Shown piece by piece: positions 1 through 7,422 of a stretch of DNA of 10,902 bases. The DNA comes from JAYQUR01 sp038133505. Its GTDB lineage: Bacteria; Pseudomonadota; Alphaproteobacteria; MPNO01; UBA830. The stretch covers positions 1-10,902 of the forward strand of contig JAYPTI010000114.1 in NCBI GenBank assembly GCA_038133505.1, written 5' to 3'. The stretch's first letter is position 1. The number at the start of each line of letters is the position of its first letter. The translations under genes and the position numbers were made by a program. A model generated the notes under the pieces. The model saw nothing but the letters and a program-made list of their open reading frames with translations, had not been told where the DNA came from and did no database searches.

Positions 1-1769
1 GCGGCGCGGAGATCGCCGCCCGCGAGCCCGAGATCCGCATCGACGACGCCGACGAGCGTCAGCAGCGGAAAGTGGAAGCCCTTGGCCATGATCTGGGTGC
101 CGATCAGCACGTCGATCTCGCGCTCGCGCATACGCCGGACGAGCTCCAGCGCGTCCGCCGCCTTGTGGACGGTGTCGGACGACATGATCTCGAAGCGCGC
201 GTCGGGGAATTTCTCCCTCGCCTCCTCGGCCAGCCGCTCGACGCCGGGACCGCAGGCGGCGAAGCGATCCTCCGCCTCGCAGCTGGGGCAGGTCTTCGGC
301 GGCGGCGCGCTGTAGCCGCAATGGTGGCACTGCAGCCGGTCCATCAGCCGGTGCTCGACCAGCCACGTCGTGCATTGCGGGCAGTCGAGCCGATGGCCGC
401 AGGCGCGGCACAGCGTCAGCGGCGCGTAGCCGCGGCGGTTGAGGAAGAGCATCGCCTGTTCGCGGGCTTCCAGCGTCGACGCGACGGCGCGGGCGAGCGT
501 CGGCGAAATCCACGACTGCCGGTCCATCTCCTCCGAGCGCATGTCGATCGCGACGATCTCGGGCAGGCGCGCGCCGGCGAAACGCTCGGGCAGCGACAGG
601 CGCGCATACCTGCCGCGCCAGACATTGTCGACGGTCTCGAGCGAGGGCGTCGCCGACGACAGGATTACCGGGAAATCGCCGAGATGGCCGCGCACCACCG
701 CCATGTCGCGCGCGTTGTAGATGACCCCTTCCTCCTGCTTGAAGCTGGGGTCATGCTCCTCGTCGACGACGATCAGGCCGAGATCGGGGAACGGCAGCAT
801 CAGCGCAGACCGCGCGCCGACGACGAGCCGCGCCTCGCCGCGCACGACGGCGCGCCAGTTGCGCCGGCGTTCGGACATCGGCAGGTCGGAGTGCCAGACG
901 ACCGGCGGCACGCCGAAGCGCTGCTCGAAGCGGCCGAGCCAGTCGGCGGTCAGCGCGATCTCGGGCAGCAGCACGATGACCTGCCGGTCGGCCCCGAGCG
1001 CGGCGGCGATCGCCTCGAAATAGACCTCGGTCTTGCCGGAACCGGTGACGCCGTCGAGAAGGACGACCGAAAAGCCGTCGGCCACCCGGTCGACGAGATC
1101 AGCCGCGGCCGCCGCCTGCGCGTCCGACAGCACCGCGCCCGGCCGGTCCGGATCGGGGGTCGGCACGGCGTCCTCCGACGACAGCGCGAGACGCCGGATC
1201 GCGCCCGCGTCGGCGAGCCCGCGGATCACCGCGGCGGACGCGTTCGCCGCCGCGGCGAGGTCCGCGGCCGCATGCGGTTTTCCGTCGGCGAGCACGCGCA
1301 GCACCCGCTTCCGCGCATCCGTCATCCGGAGTCCCGGCCCGGGTGATTCGCCCGAATCGGTCTCGCCGTCGTCGCCCCTTTCCTCTCCCGCGATATAGGC
1401 GACGATCGGCTTCGGCGGCTCGAGCGCGCGCGGCACGCTCATCGCCATGCGGAGCACGCTGCCGAGCCGCGCGAGCGTGTAGGACGCCACCCAGTCGACG
1501 AAGCGGCGCAGGTCGGCAGGCATCGGCGGCAGGTCGAGCACGCCGTTGATTTCTCGAAGCTTTTGCGCGTCCACGTCGCCCCGCGCGGCGCCCCAGACGA
1601 CGCCGATCGCGGTCCGGCCGCCGAGCGGGACGTCAACGAAACTGCCGTCCACGACCTCCATCTCGGCGGGCACGAGATAGTCGTAGGGCGCCACCAGCGG
1701 CAGCGGCAGGAGCACGCTGACGGCCGTTCGGCTGGCCCCCGGGGGGCGTGTGGCAAGGCCGTCGTCCAT
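1..1769 (-). CDS. priA: Primosomal protein N' (PriA), 3'-5' replication-restart helicase; C-terminus cut by the window edge
   Basis: PriA recognises stalled or collapsed replication forks in the cytoplasm and helps reload the replicative helicase. The visible 589 residues hold an N-terminal DNA-binding region (about 15-110), then a superfamily 2 helicase core with Walker [10 protein letters not shown] at 240-248 and Walker B DEEH at 336-339. A zinc-binding insert follows with eight cysteines as four CxxC pairs: C454/C457, C463/C466, C481/C484 and C494/C497. The late helicase motif [12 protein letters not shown] lies at 557-568. Reading stops inside the conserved [12 protein letters not shown] stretch, so roughly the last 140 residues of a family usually near 730 lie outside the window. 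The start is the ATG at 1769, giving [11 protein letters not shown]. An in-frame GTG at 1778 is the alternative and has a GGGA stretch just upstream. No strong Shine-Dalgarno precedes the ATG. The gene is divergent from tal. No key motif is missing, and identity is very secure. Confidence 0.96.
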   Translation of the reverse strand, partial: MDDGLATRPPGASRTAVSVLLPLPLVAPYDYLVPAEMEVVDGSFVDVPLGGRTAIGVVWGAARGDVDAQKLREINGVLDLPPMPADLRRFVDWVASYTLARLGSVLRMAMSVPRALEPPKPIVAYIAGEERGDDGETDSGESPGPGLRMTDARKRVLRVLADGKPHAAADLAAAANASAAVIRGLADAGAIRRLALSSEDAVPTPDPDRPGAVLSDAQAAAAADLVDRVADGFSVVLLDGVTGSGKTEVYFEAIAAALGADRQVIVLLPEIALTADWLGRFEQRFGVPPVVWHSDLPMSERRRNWRAVVRGEARLVVGARSALMLPFPDLGLIVVDEEHDPSFKQEEGVIYNARDMAVVRGHLGDFPVILSSATPSLETVDNVWRGRYARLSLPERFAGARLPEIVAIDMRSEEMDRQSWISPTLARAVASTLEAREQAMLFLNRRGYAPLTLCRACGHRLDCPQCTTWLVEHRLMDRLQCHHCGYSAPPPKTCPSCEAEDRFAACGPGVERLAEEAREKFPDARFEIMSSDTVHKAADALELVRRMREREIDVLIGTQIMAKGFHFPLLTLVGVVDADLGLAGGDLRA

Positions 1770-1776
1770 CGGATAC

Positions 1777-1805
1777 ACTCTATCCCAGCCGCCCGGCACG
1801 GCCAA
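1777..1805 (-). promoter_or_regulatory. Possible sigma70-type priA promoter, placed for a leaderless transcript
   Basis: On the minus strand TTGGCC (1800-1805) and TAGAGT (1777-1782) are separated by exactly 17 bases. Each matches 4 of 6 consensus positions of a -35/-10 pair. Initiation 6-8 bases beyond the -10 would fall at about 1769-1771, on or next to the priA ATG. A small inverted repeat, GGATA-CACTC-TATCC (1771-1785), overlaps the -10 and could be an operator. The match is modest and short promoter matches are common by chance, so this is only a candidate. Confidence 0.25.
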
Positions 1806-1887
1806 TCTGCCGGGGCGATTTGCAGCGGCACGGAAGACGATTTCCGACGCGTCTCCGGCCGCCGCCTCAAAAATTCGAAGGGACAAG

Positions 1888-2550
1888 ATGAAGTTTTTCG
1901 TGGACACGGCGGAGGTGGACGAGATCACGGACCTCGCCTCGACCGGCCTTCTCGACGGCGTCACCACCAACCCGTCGCTGGTCGCAAAATCGGGCCGGAA
2001 TTTCCTCGAGGTGATTGCCGAGATCTGCGACATCGTCGACGGGCCGGTCAGCGCCGAGGTGGCCGCGACCGACTTCGAGACGATGCTCAAGGAAGGCCGG
2101 AAACTCGCCAAGATCGCCCCCAACGTCGCGGTCAAGGTGCCGCTGACGACGGACGGGCTCAAGACCTGCAAGGCGCTCTCGGATGCGGGGACCAAGGTCA
2201 ACGTCACGCTGTGCTTCTCCGCCGGCCAGGCGATCCTCGCCGCCAAGGCGGGCGCGGCGTTCGTCTCCCCCTTCGTCGGCCGGCTCGACGACATCAGCCG
2301 CGACGGCATGGGGCTCATCGACGAGATCTGCACGATCTACGCCAACTACGACGCTTTCGAGACCGAGGTGCTGGTCGCCTCGATCCGGAGCCCGATGCAC
2401 ATCGTCGAGGCGGCCAAGATGGGCGCCGACGTCTGCACCGTGCCGCCCGGCGTCCTGCGCCAGCTCGTCAAGCATCCGCTGACCGATTCCGGCCTCGCTG
2501 CCTTCGTCGCCGACTGGGCCAAGACCGGCCAGTCCATCCTGGACAGCTGA
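1888..2550 (+). CDS. tal: Transaldolase, small FSA/TalC-type class I aldolase
   Basis: This 220-residue cytoplasmic enzyme belongs to the small transaldolase / fructose-6-phosphate aldolase family (usually about 215-220 residues). Transaldolase moves a dihydroxyacetone unit between sugar phosphates in the non-oxidative pentose phosphate pathway. The N-terminus [13 protein letters not shown] and the GVTTNPSL motif (24-31) are typical, with D6 as the conserved aspartate. K83 in VKVPLT is the Schiff-base lysine. Two positions that by family knowledge separate the activities read as transaldolase: E57 (Gln in E. coli FSA) and F129 in SPFVGR (Tyr in FSA). The ATG at 1888 is chosen because AAGGGA (1878-1883) sits 4 bases upstream and the family starts here; the same frame stays open to 1750, but that stretch runs into priA. 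It is the first gene of a plus-strand unit, with DUF484 one base after its stop. Automated pipelines may name it fsa. Confidence 0.93.
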   Translation: MKFFVDTAEVDEITDLASTGLLDGVTTNPSLVAKSGRNFLEVIAEICDIVDGPVSAEVAATDFETMLKEGRKLAKIAPNVAVKVPLTTDGLKTCKALSDAGTKVNVTLCFSAGQAILAAKAGAAFVSPFVGRLDDISRDGMGLIDEICTIYANYDAFETEVLVASIRSPMHIVEAAKMGADVCTVPPGVLRQLVKHPLTDSGLAAFVADWAKTGQSILDS

Positions 2551-2551
2551 C

Positions 2552-3259
2552 GTGAGCGGCTCGCCCAAGGACGCCGAAAAAGCGCCCGGCGAAGCGCTGA
2601 GCCCCGACGCCGTCGCCGCCTGGCTGCGCCGCCATCCCGATTTCCTGGCCGAGAACGACGACCTGCTCGCCGTCCTGACGCCGCCCGAGCTGCAGCAGGG
2701 CGACGGCGTGGTCGACCTGCAGCGCTTCATGCTGGAGCGCCTTCAGGACGACGTCGGCACGCTGCGCCGCCGCGAGAAACAGCTCATCTCCGCCGCCGAG
2801 GGCAATGCCGCCGGGCAGAGCAAGGTGCATCAGGCCGCCATCGTGCTGATCGAGGCGCGCGACGTCACCGCGCTGTGCACGGCGATCCGCTCCAAGCTGC
2901 CGCAACTCCTCGACATCGAGGCCGCCGCGCTCTGCATCGAGGACGAAGGCGCGCTGTCGCTCGCCGGCGCGACCGCGATCGGCACCGGCGGCATCGCCAA
3001 TCTGATGGGGCCGAAACGCCGCATCGTGCTGCAGGAAAAGACCGCGGGCGAGAACATCGTCTTCGGCGGCGCCGCCGAGCGCGTGAAATCGGTTGCCTAT
3101 CTCCGGCTCCGCACCGGCAGCGGCGTGCCCAACATGCTGCTCGCCCTCGGCTCCGGCCGCGACGACGGCTTCGCGCCCAACCAGGCGACCGACCTGCTCG
3201 CCTTTCTCGGAGACGTGCTCGAGGTGCGTCTCGGACAATGTCTGGGTCCGAAAACCTGA
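2552..3259 (+). CDS. DUF484 family protein (GAF-like), function unknown
   Basis: The 235-residue product matches the DUF484 family. Its N-terminal signature AVAAWLRRHPDFLAENDDLL (residues 20-39) contains the characteristic HPDF. A polar, probably helical linker (about 55-85) leads into a GAF-like domain (about 90-228) ending in LALGSGRDDGF (197-207) and a hydrophobic helix. There is no signal peptide or membrane segment, so it should be cytoplasmic. The start is a GTG at 2552, one base after the tal stop; no ATG occurs before residue 60, which would remove the signature. Translation is probably coupled to tal, because no strong Shine-Dalgarno is visible. The 3' end overlaps xerC by 22 bases. 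Proteobacterial DUF484 genes are known to neighbour xerC, which suggests a link with site-specific recombination or chromosome processing, but no biochemical role can be read from the sequence. The ligand of the GAF-like fold, if any, is unknown. Confidence 0.88.
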   Translation: MSGSPKDAEKAPGEALSPDAVAAWLRRHPDFLAENDDLLAVLTPPELQQGDGVVDLQRFMLERLQDDVGTLRRREKQLISAAEGNAAGQSKVHQAAIVLIEARDVTALCTAIRSKLPQLLDIEAAALCIEDEGALSLAGATAIGTGGIANLMGPKRRIVLQEKTAGENIVFGGAAERVKSVAYLRLRTGSGVPNMLLALGSGRDDGFAPNQATDLLAFLGDVLEVRLGQCLGPKT

Positions 3260-4191
3260 TCCGCTTCTCCGCGCAGCCCGACCTCCAGTCGGCGCTGCTG
3301 GACTGGATCCGCTGGCTCGCGGCGGAACGCCGGACGGCGGACAACACGGTCGACGGCTATTGCCGCGACATCTCGTCTTTCCTCGAATTTCTCACCGAAC
3401 ACGAAGGCGAACCGGCGGGGCTTGCCGTGCTCGGCGCGCTGAAGCCGGCCGATTTCCGGGCGTGGCTGGCGGCGCGTCTGGGCGACGGAATCTCGCGCAG
3501 TTCGCTCGCCCGCGCCATGTCGGCGCTCCGCAACCTGTTCCGCTATCTCGACCGCACCGGCCGGGTCCACAACCCGTCGCTCGCCGCCGTGAAGACGCCC
3601 AAGCCGCCCAAGTCGGTGCCGAAACCGCTGGCCGCGGGCGACGCGATCGACGTCATCCGCCATGCGCAAGCGATCGCGCCCGAACCGTGGGTCGGCGCGC
3701 GCGACGTCGCCATCCTGACGCTGCTCTACGGCTGCGGGCTCCGCATCGACGAGGCGCTCAAGCTCGACCAGCGCGACGCGCCCGGGGGCGACGCGATGCG
3801 CATCGTCGGCAAGGGCAACAAGGAACGCGTGGTGCCGGTCCTGCCGGTCGTCGTCGACGCGGTGCGCGCCTACCGGCAGATCTGCCCGTGGTCGACCGAG
3901 CCCGACCGGCCGCTGTTCTACGGCGCGCGCGGGGCGCGGCTCAACGCCGGCATCGTGCAGCGGACGATGCGCCGCATCCGCGCCGAGCTCGGCCTGCCCG
4001 AGACCGCGACGCCGCATGCGCTGCGCCACAGCTTCGCGACCCATCTGCTGGCGGGCGGCGGCGACCTCAGGACGATCCAGGAACTGCTCGGCCACGCCTC
4101 GCTGTCGACGACGCAGCGCTACACCGACGTCGATACGCAACGGCTGCTGGAGGTCTACGACCGCTCGCACCCGCGGGCGGTCGGGCGTTGA
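3238..4191 (+). CDS. xerC: Tyrosine recombinase XerC
   Basis: XerC works with XerD at the chromosomal dif site to resolve chromosome dimers before division. The 317-residue protein has the SAM-like N-terminal DNA-binding domain (about 15-110) and the catalytic domain (about 130-310). All catalytic residues are visible: R169 in GCGLRIDEAL, K192 in GKGNKERVVP, H260 and R263 in TPHALRHSFATHLL, H286 in ELLGHASL, and the nucleophile Y295 in TTQRYTDVDT. Length is close to the usual 300 or so. The ATG at 3238 lies inside the DUF484 gene and overlaps it by 22 bases; GAGGTG (3221-3226) is 11 bases upstream. The operon position behind DUF484 and the XerC-like sequence favour XerC over XerD or a phage integrase, and no attachment site or phage gene is nearby. 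A XerD partner would have to be encoded elsewhere. Confidence 0.93.
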   Translation: MSGSENLIRFSAQPDLQSALLDWIRWLAAERRTADNTVDGYCRDISSFLEFLTEHEGEPAGLAVLGALKPADFRAWLAARLGDGISRSSLARAMSALRNLFRYLDRTGRVHNPSLAAVKTPKPPKSVPKPLAAGDAIDVIRHAQAIAPEPWVGARDVAILTLLYGCGLRIDEALKLDQRDAPGGDAMRIVGKGNKERVVPVLPVVVDAVRAYRQICPWSTEPDRPLFYGARGARLNAGIVQRTMRRIRAELGLPETATPHALRHSFATHLLAGGGDLRTIQELLGHASLSTTQRYTDVDTQRLLEVYDRSHPRAVGR

Positions 4192-4231
4192 GCGCTGAGC
4201 GGCAGTCTCGCACCTGCCAGCCCTCGATACT

Positions 4232-4315
4232 GTCACCCTCGGGCTTGACCCGAGGGTCCACAGAAAACGCAGGCGAATCGGAAAGATGGATCCTCGGGTC
4301 AAGCCCGAGGATGAC
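4232..4315. repeat. Pair of inverted REP/BIME-like palindromes in the convergent xerC / small-membrane-gene gap
   Basis: Two 29-base units (4232-4260 and 4287-4315) are reverse complements with only two mismatches (4236/4311 and 4256/4291), separated by 26 bases. Each unit is itself a perfect hairpin. Unit 1 has 9-base arms 4235-4243 and 4249-4257 around CTTGA. Unit 2 has arms 4290-4298 and 4304-4312 around TCAAG. The shared core CCTCGGGCTTGACCCGAGG is a dispersed palindrome type I recognise from many alphaproteobacterial genomes, where it lies in intergenic gaps and gives spurious MDPRVKPE-type peptides. It sits between convergent genes, where a transcription boundary is expected, but neither hairpin is followed by a T-run on either strand, so it is not a classical intrinsic terminator. 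The rest of the gap (4192-4231 and 4316-4360) shows nothing I can name except a purine-rich tract at about 4320-4340. Confidence 0.85.
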
Positions 4316-4360
4316 GATGAATGAAAAGAAGGAAAGAGACGGTTTCTGAAAGAAGACGCC

Positions 4361-4630
4361 CTAAGCCGCATCCCCGCTGCGCGTGATCTTGCGCCACCAG
4401 CGGTCGGCGGCGGCTTCGGCCTCGTCGTACTTGGCGGCGAATTTCGGATACTTCTCCTTCAGCGCCTCGAGCTTGGCCTTGGCCCAGTCGGATTCGCGCG
4501 ACAGCAGGAACATGCCGATCATCAGGAACAGGATGCCCTGCAGGATCGGCAGAAAGATGCCGAGGATACCGAGCACGACGAAGAACCAGCCGAGGCTCAG
4601 GATCAGATAGCGTTTGGCGTTGGCGACCAT
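4361..4630 (-). CDS. Small two-helix inner-membrane protein, uncharacterised (PGPGW/DUF454-like)
   Basis: The 89-residue product has two hydrophobic helices, about 8-27 and 30-44, joined by a tight LPILQG turn (27-32). After LLSRESDWA comes a charged, probably helical cytoplasmic tail (about 50-83) rich in Lys, Glu and Ala and containing WW at 78-79. The pattern of Gly-Trp followed by LG-hydrophobic-LP, a turn and a second helix ending in SRES resembles small membrane families such as PGPGW and DUF454; I do not recognise a specific member and assign no function. It lies 56 bases downstream of lpdA on the same strand, so it may be the last gene of the 2-oxoglutarate dehydrogenase cluster. The ATG at 4630 is the only usable start because an in-frame stop lies just upstream (4634-4636). 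That ATG is buried in a perfect hairpin. Codon use and the clear membrane topology support a real gene. Confidence 0.78.
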   Translation of the reverse strand: MVANAKRYLILSLGWFFVVLGILGIFLPILQGILFLMIGMFLLSRESDWAKAKLEALKEKYPKFAAKYDEAEAAADRWWRKITRSGDAA

Positions 4631-4643
4631 CTCTCAGAGATGG
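4627..4643 (-). promoter_or_regulatory. Hairpin enclosing the start codon of the small membrane protein gene
   Basis: In the minus-strand transcript the 17 bases read CCAUCUC-UGA-GAGAUGG, a perfect 7-bp stem with a 3-base loop. The AUG start codon (4628-4630) and the only nearby purine-rich stretch, GAGAG, both lie in the 3' arm. Folding would hide the initiation site, so expression may depend on unfolding by upstream translation or on another factor. The structure is seen directly; the regulatory role is inference. Confidence 0.4.
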
Positions 4644-4686
4644 GGAGGCGCCACCGCCGATCAAGAAGGAAGGGGAACTCCCCCGA

Positions 4687-6093
4687 TCACATATGGATCG
4701 GCGAGCCTTCGACCGCGAGCGCGGCTTCCTTGACCGCCTCGTTCAGCGTCGGGTGCGCGTGGCAGGTGCGCGCGATGTCCTCGGAGGACGCGCCGAACTC
4801 CATTGCAAGCGCCAGCTCCGCGATCATCGTGCCCGCGTCGGGGCCGATGATGTGGACGCCGAGCACCTCGTCGGTCGCCGCGTCGGCGAGGATCTTCACG
4901 AAGCCCTCGGTGTCGCCGTTGGCCCGCGCGCGCGAGTTCGCCTGGAACGGGAACGCACCCTTCGAATACGCGACGCCGGCTTCCTTGAGCTGCTCCTCGG
5001 TCTTACCGACCGAAGCCGCTTCCGGCCACGTGTAGACGACCGACGGGATGGCGTCGTAGTTGATGTGCGTCGCCTGGCCGGCGAGGCGCTCGACGCAGGC
5101 GATGCCCTCTTCCTCCGCCTTGTGGGCGAGCATCGGGCCGGGGATCGCGTCGCCGATGGCGTAGATGCCGTCGACGCTGGTCTTGAAACGGTCGTCGACC
5201 TGGACGACGCCGCGGTTGTCGCGCGCGACGCCGACCTCGTCGAGGCCGAGCCCGTCGGTGAACGGCCGCCGTCCGATCGAGACCAGAACCACGTCGCACT
5301 TGATCTCTTCGGCGGCGCCGCCCTTGGCCGGCTCGACCGTCAGCGTCACCTGCGATTTGGCCGTCTTGGCCGCGGTCACCTTGGTGCCGAGCTTGAATTC
5401 CATGCCCTGCTTTTCGAGCGTCTTGTGCAGCGCCTTGCCGACTTCCTGGTCCATGTTGGGGACGATGGAATCGAGGAACTCGACCACCGTCACCTTGGAG
5501 CCGAGCCGGCGCCACACCGAGCCCATCTCGAGGCCGATATAGCCGCCGCCGACGACGACGAGATGCTTCGGCACGGCGTCCAGCGACAGCGCGCCGGTCG
5601 ACGACACGATGCGGTCCTCGTCGATCTCGACGCCGGGCAGCGGCGCAACCTCGGAGCCGGTCGCGATCAGGATGTTGTCGGCCGTGTAGGTCGTCTTCTT
5701 CTTGCCGTCGTAGACCTCGACCTCGCCCGCCTTGACGATGCGGCCCGTTCCGACGAGCCCGGTGACCTTGTTCTTCTTGAACAGGAAGTCGATGCCCTTC
5801 GTCAGGTCGGAGACGACCTTGTCCTTGCGCGCCAGCAGCGCCTTCAGGTCGAGCTCGACCTTGGAGACCTTCACGCCGTGCTCGGCGAGGTGGTGCTGCG
5901 CCTCCTCGAACTTCTCGGACGAATGCAGCAGCGCCTTCGACGGGATGCAGCCGACGTTGAGACAGGTGCCGCCCCAGGTGCCGCGCTTGTCGATGCAGGC
6001 GGTCTTCATGCCGAGCTGGGCCGCGCGGATCGCTGCGACGTAGCCGCCCGGGCCCGCCCCGATGACGATCAGATCGAAATGGGTGTCGCTCAT
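4687..6093 (-). CDS. lpdA: Dihydrolipoyl dehydrogenase (E3) of the 2-oxoglutarate dehydrogenase complex
   Basis: E3 reoxidises the dihydrolipoyl group of the E2 component with NAD+, using FAD and a redox disulfide. The 468-residue length is normal. Visible elements are the FAD-binding GAGPGG (12-17), the redox-active pair C44/C49 in GGTCLNVGC, the NAD-binding GGGYIG (182-187), the second FAD motif YAIGD (311-315), and the C-terminal dimerisation domain with catalytic H447 and E452 in HPTLNE. The start is the ATG at 6093 with AGGAG (6099-6103) 5 bases upstream. It follows odhB by 31 bases on the same strand, which ties this copy to the 2-oxoglutarate complex, although E3 can also serve pyruvate or branched-chain dehydrogenases. 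One mild variation is YTWPEAASVG (354-363), where many relatives have PEVA; the position before the Pro is variable in the family. Another lpd copy elsewhere in the genome is possible. Confidence 0.95.
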   Translation of the reverse strand: MSDTHFDLIVIGAGPGGYVAAIRAAQLGMKTACIDKRGTWGGTCLNVGCIPSKALLHSSEKFEEAQHHLAEHGVKVSKVELDLKALLARKDKVVSDLTKGIDFLFKKNKVTGLVGTGRIVKAGEVEVYDGKKKTTYTADNILIATGSEVAPLPGVEIDEDRIVSSTGALSLDAVPKHLVVVGGGYIGLEMGSVWRRLGSKVTVVEFLDSIVPNMDQEVGKALHKTLEKQGMEFKLGTKVTAAKTAKSQVTLTVEPAKGGAAEEIKCDVVLVSIGRRPFTDGLGLDEVGVARDNRGVVQVDDRFKTSVDGIYAIGDAIPGPMLAHKAEEEGIACVERLAGQATHINYDAIPSVVYTWPEAASVGKTEEQLKEAGVAYSKGAFPFQANSRARANGDTEGFVKILADAATDEVLGVHIIGPDAGTMIAELALAMEFGASSEDIARTCHAHPTLNEAVKEAALAVEGSPIHM

Positions 6094-6124
6094 GAAAGCT
6101 CCTGAAGCTTGGCTGTTCGGGCGG

Positions 6125-7390
6125 TCAGATCGCGAGCAGGATGCGCTCGGGATCCTCGATGCACTGCTTGACGCGGACCAGGAAGGTCACCGCCTCGCGC
6201 CCGTCGATGATGCGGTGGTCGTAGCTCAGCGCGACGTACATCATCGGGCGGATCTCGATCGAATCGCCGACCGCCATGGGCCGCCGGTCGATCTTGTGCA
6301 TGCCGAGGATGGCGGACTGCGGCGGATTGAGGATCGGCGTCGACATCAGCGAGCCGTAGATGCCGCCGTTGGTGATGGTGAAGGTGCCGCCGGTCAGCTC
6401 GTCCATGCCGAGCTTCCCCTCGCGCGCGCGCAGGCCGAGATCGCCGATGCCCTTCTCGATGCCGGCGAAGGACAGCTTGTCCGCATCGCGCAGCACGGGG
6501 ACCACGAGGCCCTGCTCGGTGCCGACCGCGACGCCGATGTCGTAGTAGTTCTTGTAGATCAGTTCGTCGCCGTCGATCTCGGCGTTGACCGCGGGCAGCT
6601 CCTGCAGCGCGACGACGCACGCCTTGACGAAGAACGACATGAAGCCGAGGCGCACGCCGTTGCGGCGTTCGAAATCGTCCTGGTACTTCTTGCGCGCCGC
6701 CATGACGTTCGTCATGTCGATCTCGTTGAACGTGGTCAGCATCGCCGCCGTGTTCTGCGCCTCCTTGAGGCGCTCCGCGATGCGCTTGCGCAGCCGGGTC
6801 ATCTTGACCCGTTCCTCGCGCGGATCGTCCTCGCGCGGCGCTTTCGGCGCGGCTTCCTTCGGCGCGGCGGGCTTCGCCTCTTCCTTCGGCGCTGCCGGAC
6901 CGCCATCCTTCATGTGGGCGAGCACGTCGCCCTTGGTCAGGCGGCCGTCCTTGCCGGTCCCCTCGATCGCGGACGCGTCGAGGCCGTTCTCGTCGACCAG
7001 CTTGCGGACGGCGGGCGACAGCTTGTCACTGTCGTCGTCGCCGGATGCGGGGGCGGGCGCCGCTTCCTGCCTGGCCGGCTCGGCTTTCGCCTCCGCCGGT
7101 TTTTCCTCTTTCTTCTCTTCGGCTTTGGGCTCGGCCTTCTTCGCGACAGCCCCGCCTTCGCCGATCATGCCGAGCAGCGCGCCGACCTCGACGTTCTCGC
7201 CTTCCTTTGCGGCGATCTCGCTGAGCGTCCCGGCGGCGCTGGCGTTGACCTCGAGCGTGACCTTGTCGGTCTCCAGCTCGACGATCGGCTCGTCGACGGC
7301 GACGGAATCGCCTTCGGCCTTGAACCATTTCGCGACCGTCGCCTCGGTTACCGATTCACCGAGCGTCGGGACCAGAATTTCTATAGCCAT
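6125..7390 (-). CDS. odhB: Dihydrolipoyllysine succinyltransferase (E2) of 2-oxoglutarate dehydrogenase
   Basis: E2 is the core of the complex and passes the succinyl group from its lipoyl arm to coenzyme A. The 421-residue protein has one lipoyl domain (about 2-77) with the modified lysine K43 in ETDKV. An Ala/Lys/Glu/Pro linker (about 82-120), a peripheral-subunit-binding domain (about 123-160, beginning LSPAVRKLV) and a second Lys/Ala/Pro linker (about 165-190) follow. The catalytic domain (about 193-421) ends with SYDHRIIDG, giving active-site H392 and D396. A single lipoyl domain and the ending PERILLAI are typical of the succinyl-specific E2 rather than the acetyl-specific one. The ATG at 7390 has AGGAG (7400-7404) 9 bases upstream. 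It lies 32 bases after odhA and 31 before lpdA, all one direction, so the three are probably cotranscribed. The gene is also called sucB. Identity is secure. Confidence 0.96.
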   Translation of the reverse strand: MAIEILVPTLGESVTEATVAKWFKAEGDSVAVDEPIVELETDKVTLEVNASAAGTLSEIAAKEGENVEVGALLGMIGEGGAVAKKAEPKAEEKKEEKPAEAKAEPARQEAAPAPASGDDDSDKLSPAVRKLVDENGLDASAIEGTGKDGRLTKGDVLAHMKDGGPAAPKEEAKPAAPKEAAPKAPREDDPREERVKMTRLRKRIAERLKEAQNTAAMLTTFNEIDMTNVMAARKKYQDDFERRNGVRLGFMSFFVKACVVALQELPAVNAEIDGDELIYKNYYDIGVAVGTEQGLVVPVLRDADKLSFAGIEKGIGDLGLRAREGKLGMDELTGGTFTITNGGIYGSLMSTPILNPPQSAILGMHKIDRRPMAVGDSIEIRPMMYVALSYDHRIIDGREAVTFLVRVKQCIEDPERILLAI

Positions 7391-7422
7391 TTCTCAATGC
7401 TCCTGCGCGGACCGGCAGCGGG

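Noticed and set aside
72..1346. A 424-codon plus-strand open frame over priA, and similar ones over lpdA (4693-6105) and odhB (6062-7468)
   Set aside because: They are Arg-, Ala- and Asp-rich shadows of well-identified genes on the other strand, with no domain or ribosome binding signal.
1750..1887. Upstream in-frame extension of tal from 1750
   Set aside because: It would overlap the priA start, has no family similarity, and the ATG at 1888 has a good Shine-Dalgarno and the conserved N-terminus.
3238..4191. Reading xerC as a phage or island integrase
   Set aside because: It sits in a conserved housekeeping context behind DUF484, has normal XerC length and motifs, and no tRNA, attachment repeat or cargo gene is adjacent.
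4067..4261. A minus-strand open frame beginning MDPRVKPEGDS
   Set aside because: This peptide start is the known artefact of translating the CCTCGGGCTTGACCCGAGG palindrome; the rest is antisense to xerC.
4663..4678. GGGGA-AC-TCCCC inverted repeat between lpdA and the small membrane gene
   Set aside because: Five-base arms with a 2-base loop cannot form a good hairpin and no T-run follows on the transcribed strand, so it is not called a terminator.
6096..6110. Small hairpin AAGCT-N5-AGCTT around the lpdA Shine-Dalgarno
   Set aside because: Only five base pairs, of mixed A/T and G/C composition; too weak to claim as a regulator without conservation data.
6421..6431. Alternating CG run inside odhB, possible Z-DNA
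   Set aside because: Eleven alternating bases in a GC-rich coding region are explained by codons for Arg and Ala; nothing suggests function.
6840..6900. Imperfect short repeats (TTCGGCGC-like) in odhB
   Set aside because: They encode the flexible Ala/Pro/Lys/Glu linker before the catalytic domain, where such low-complexity repetition is normal.
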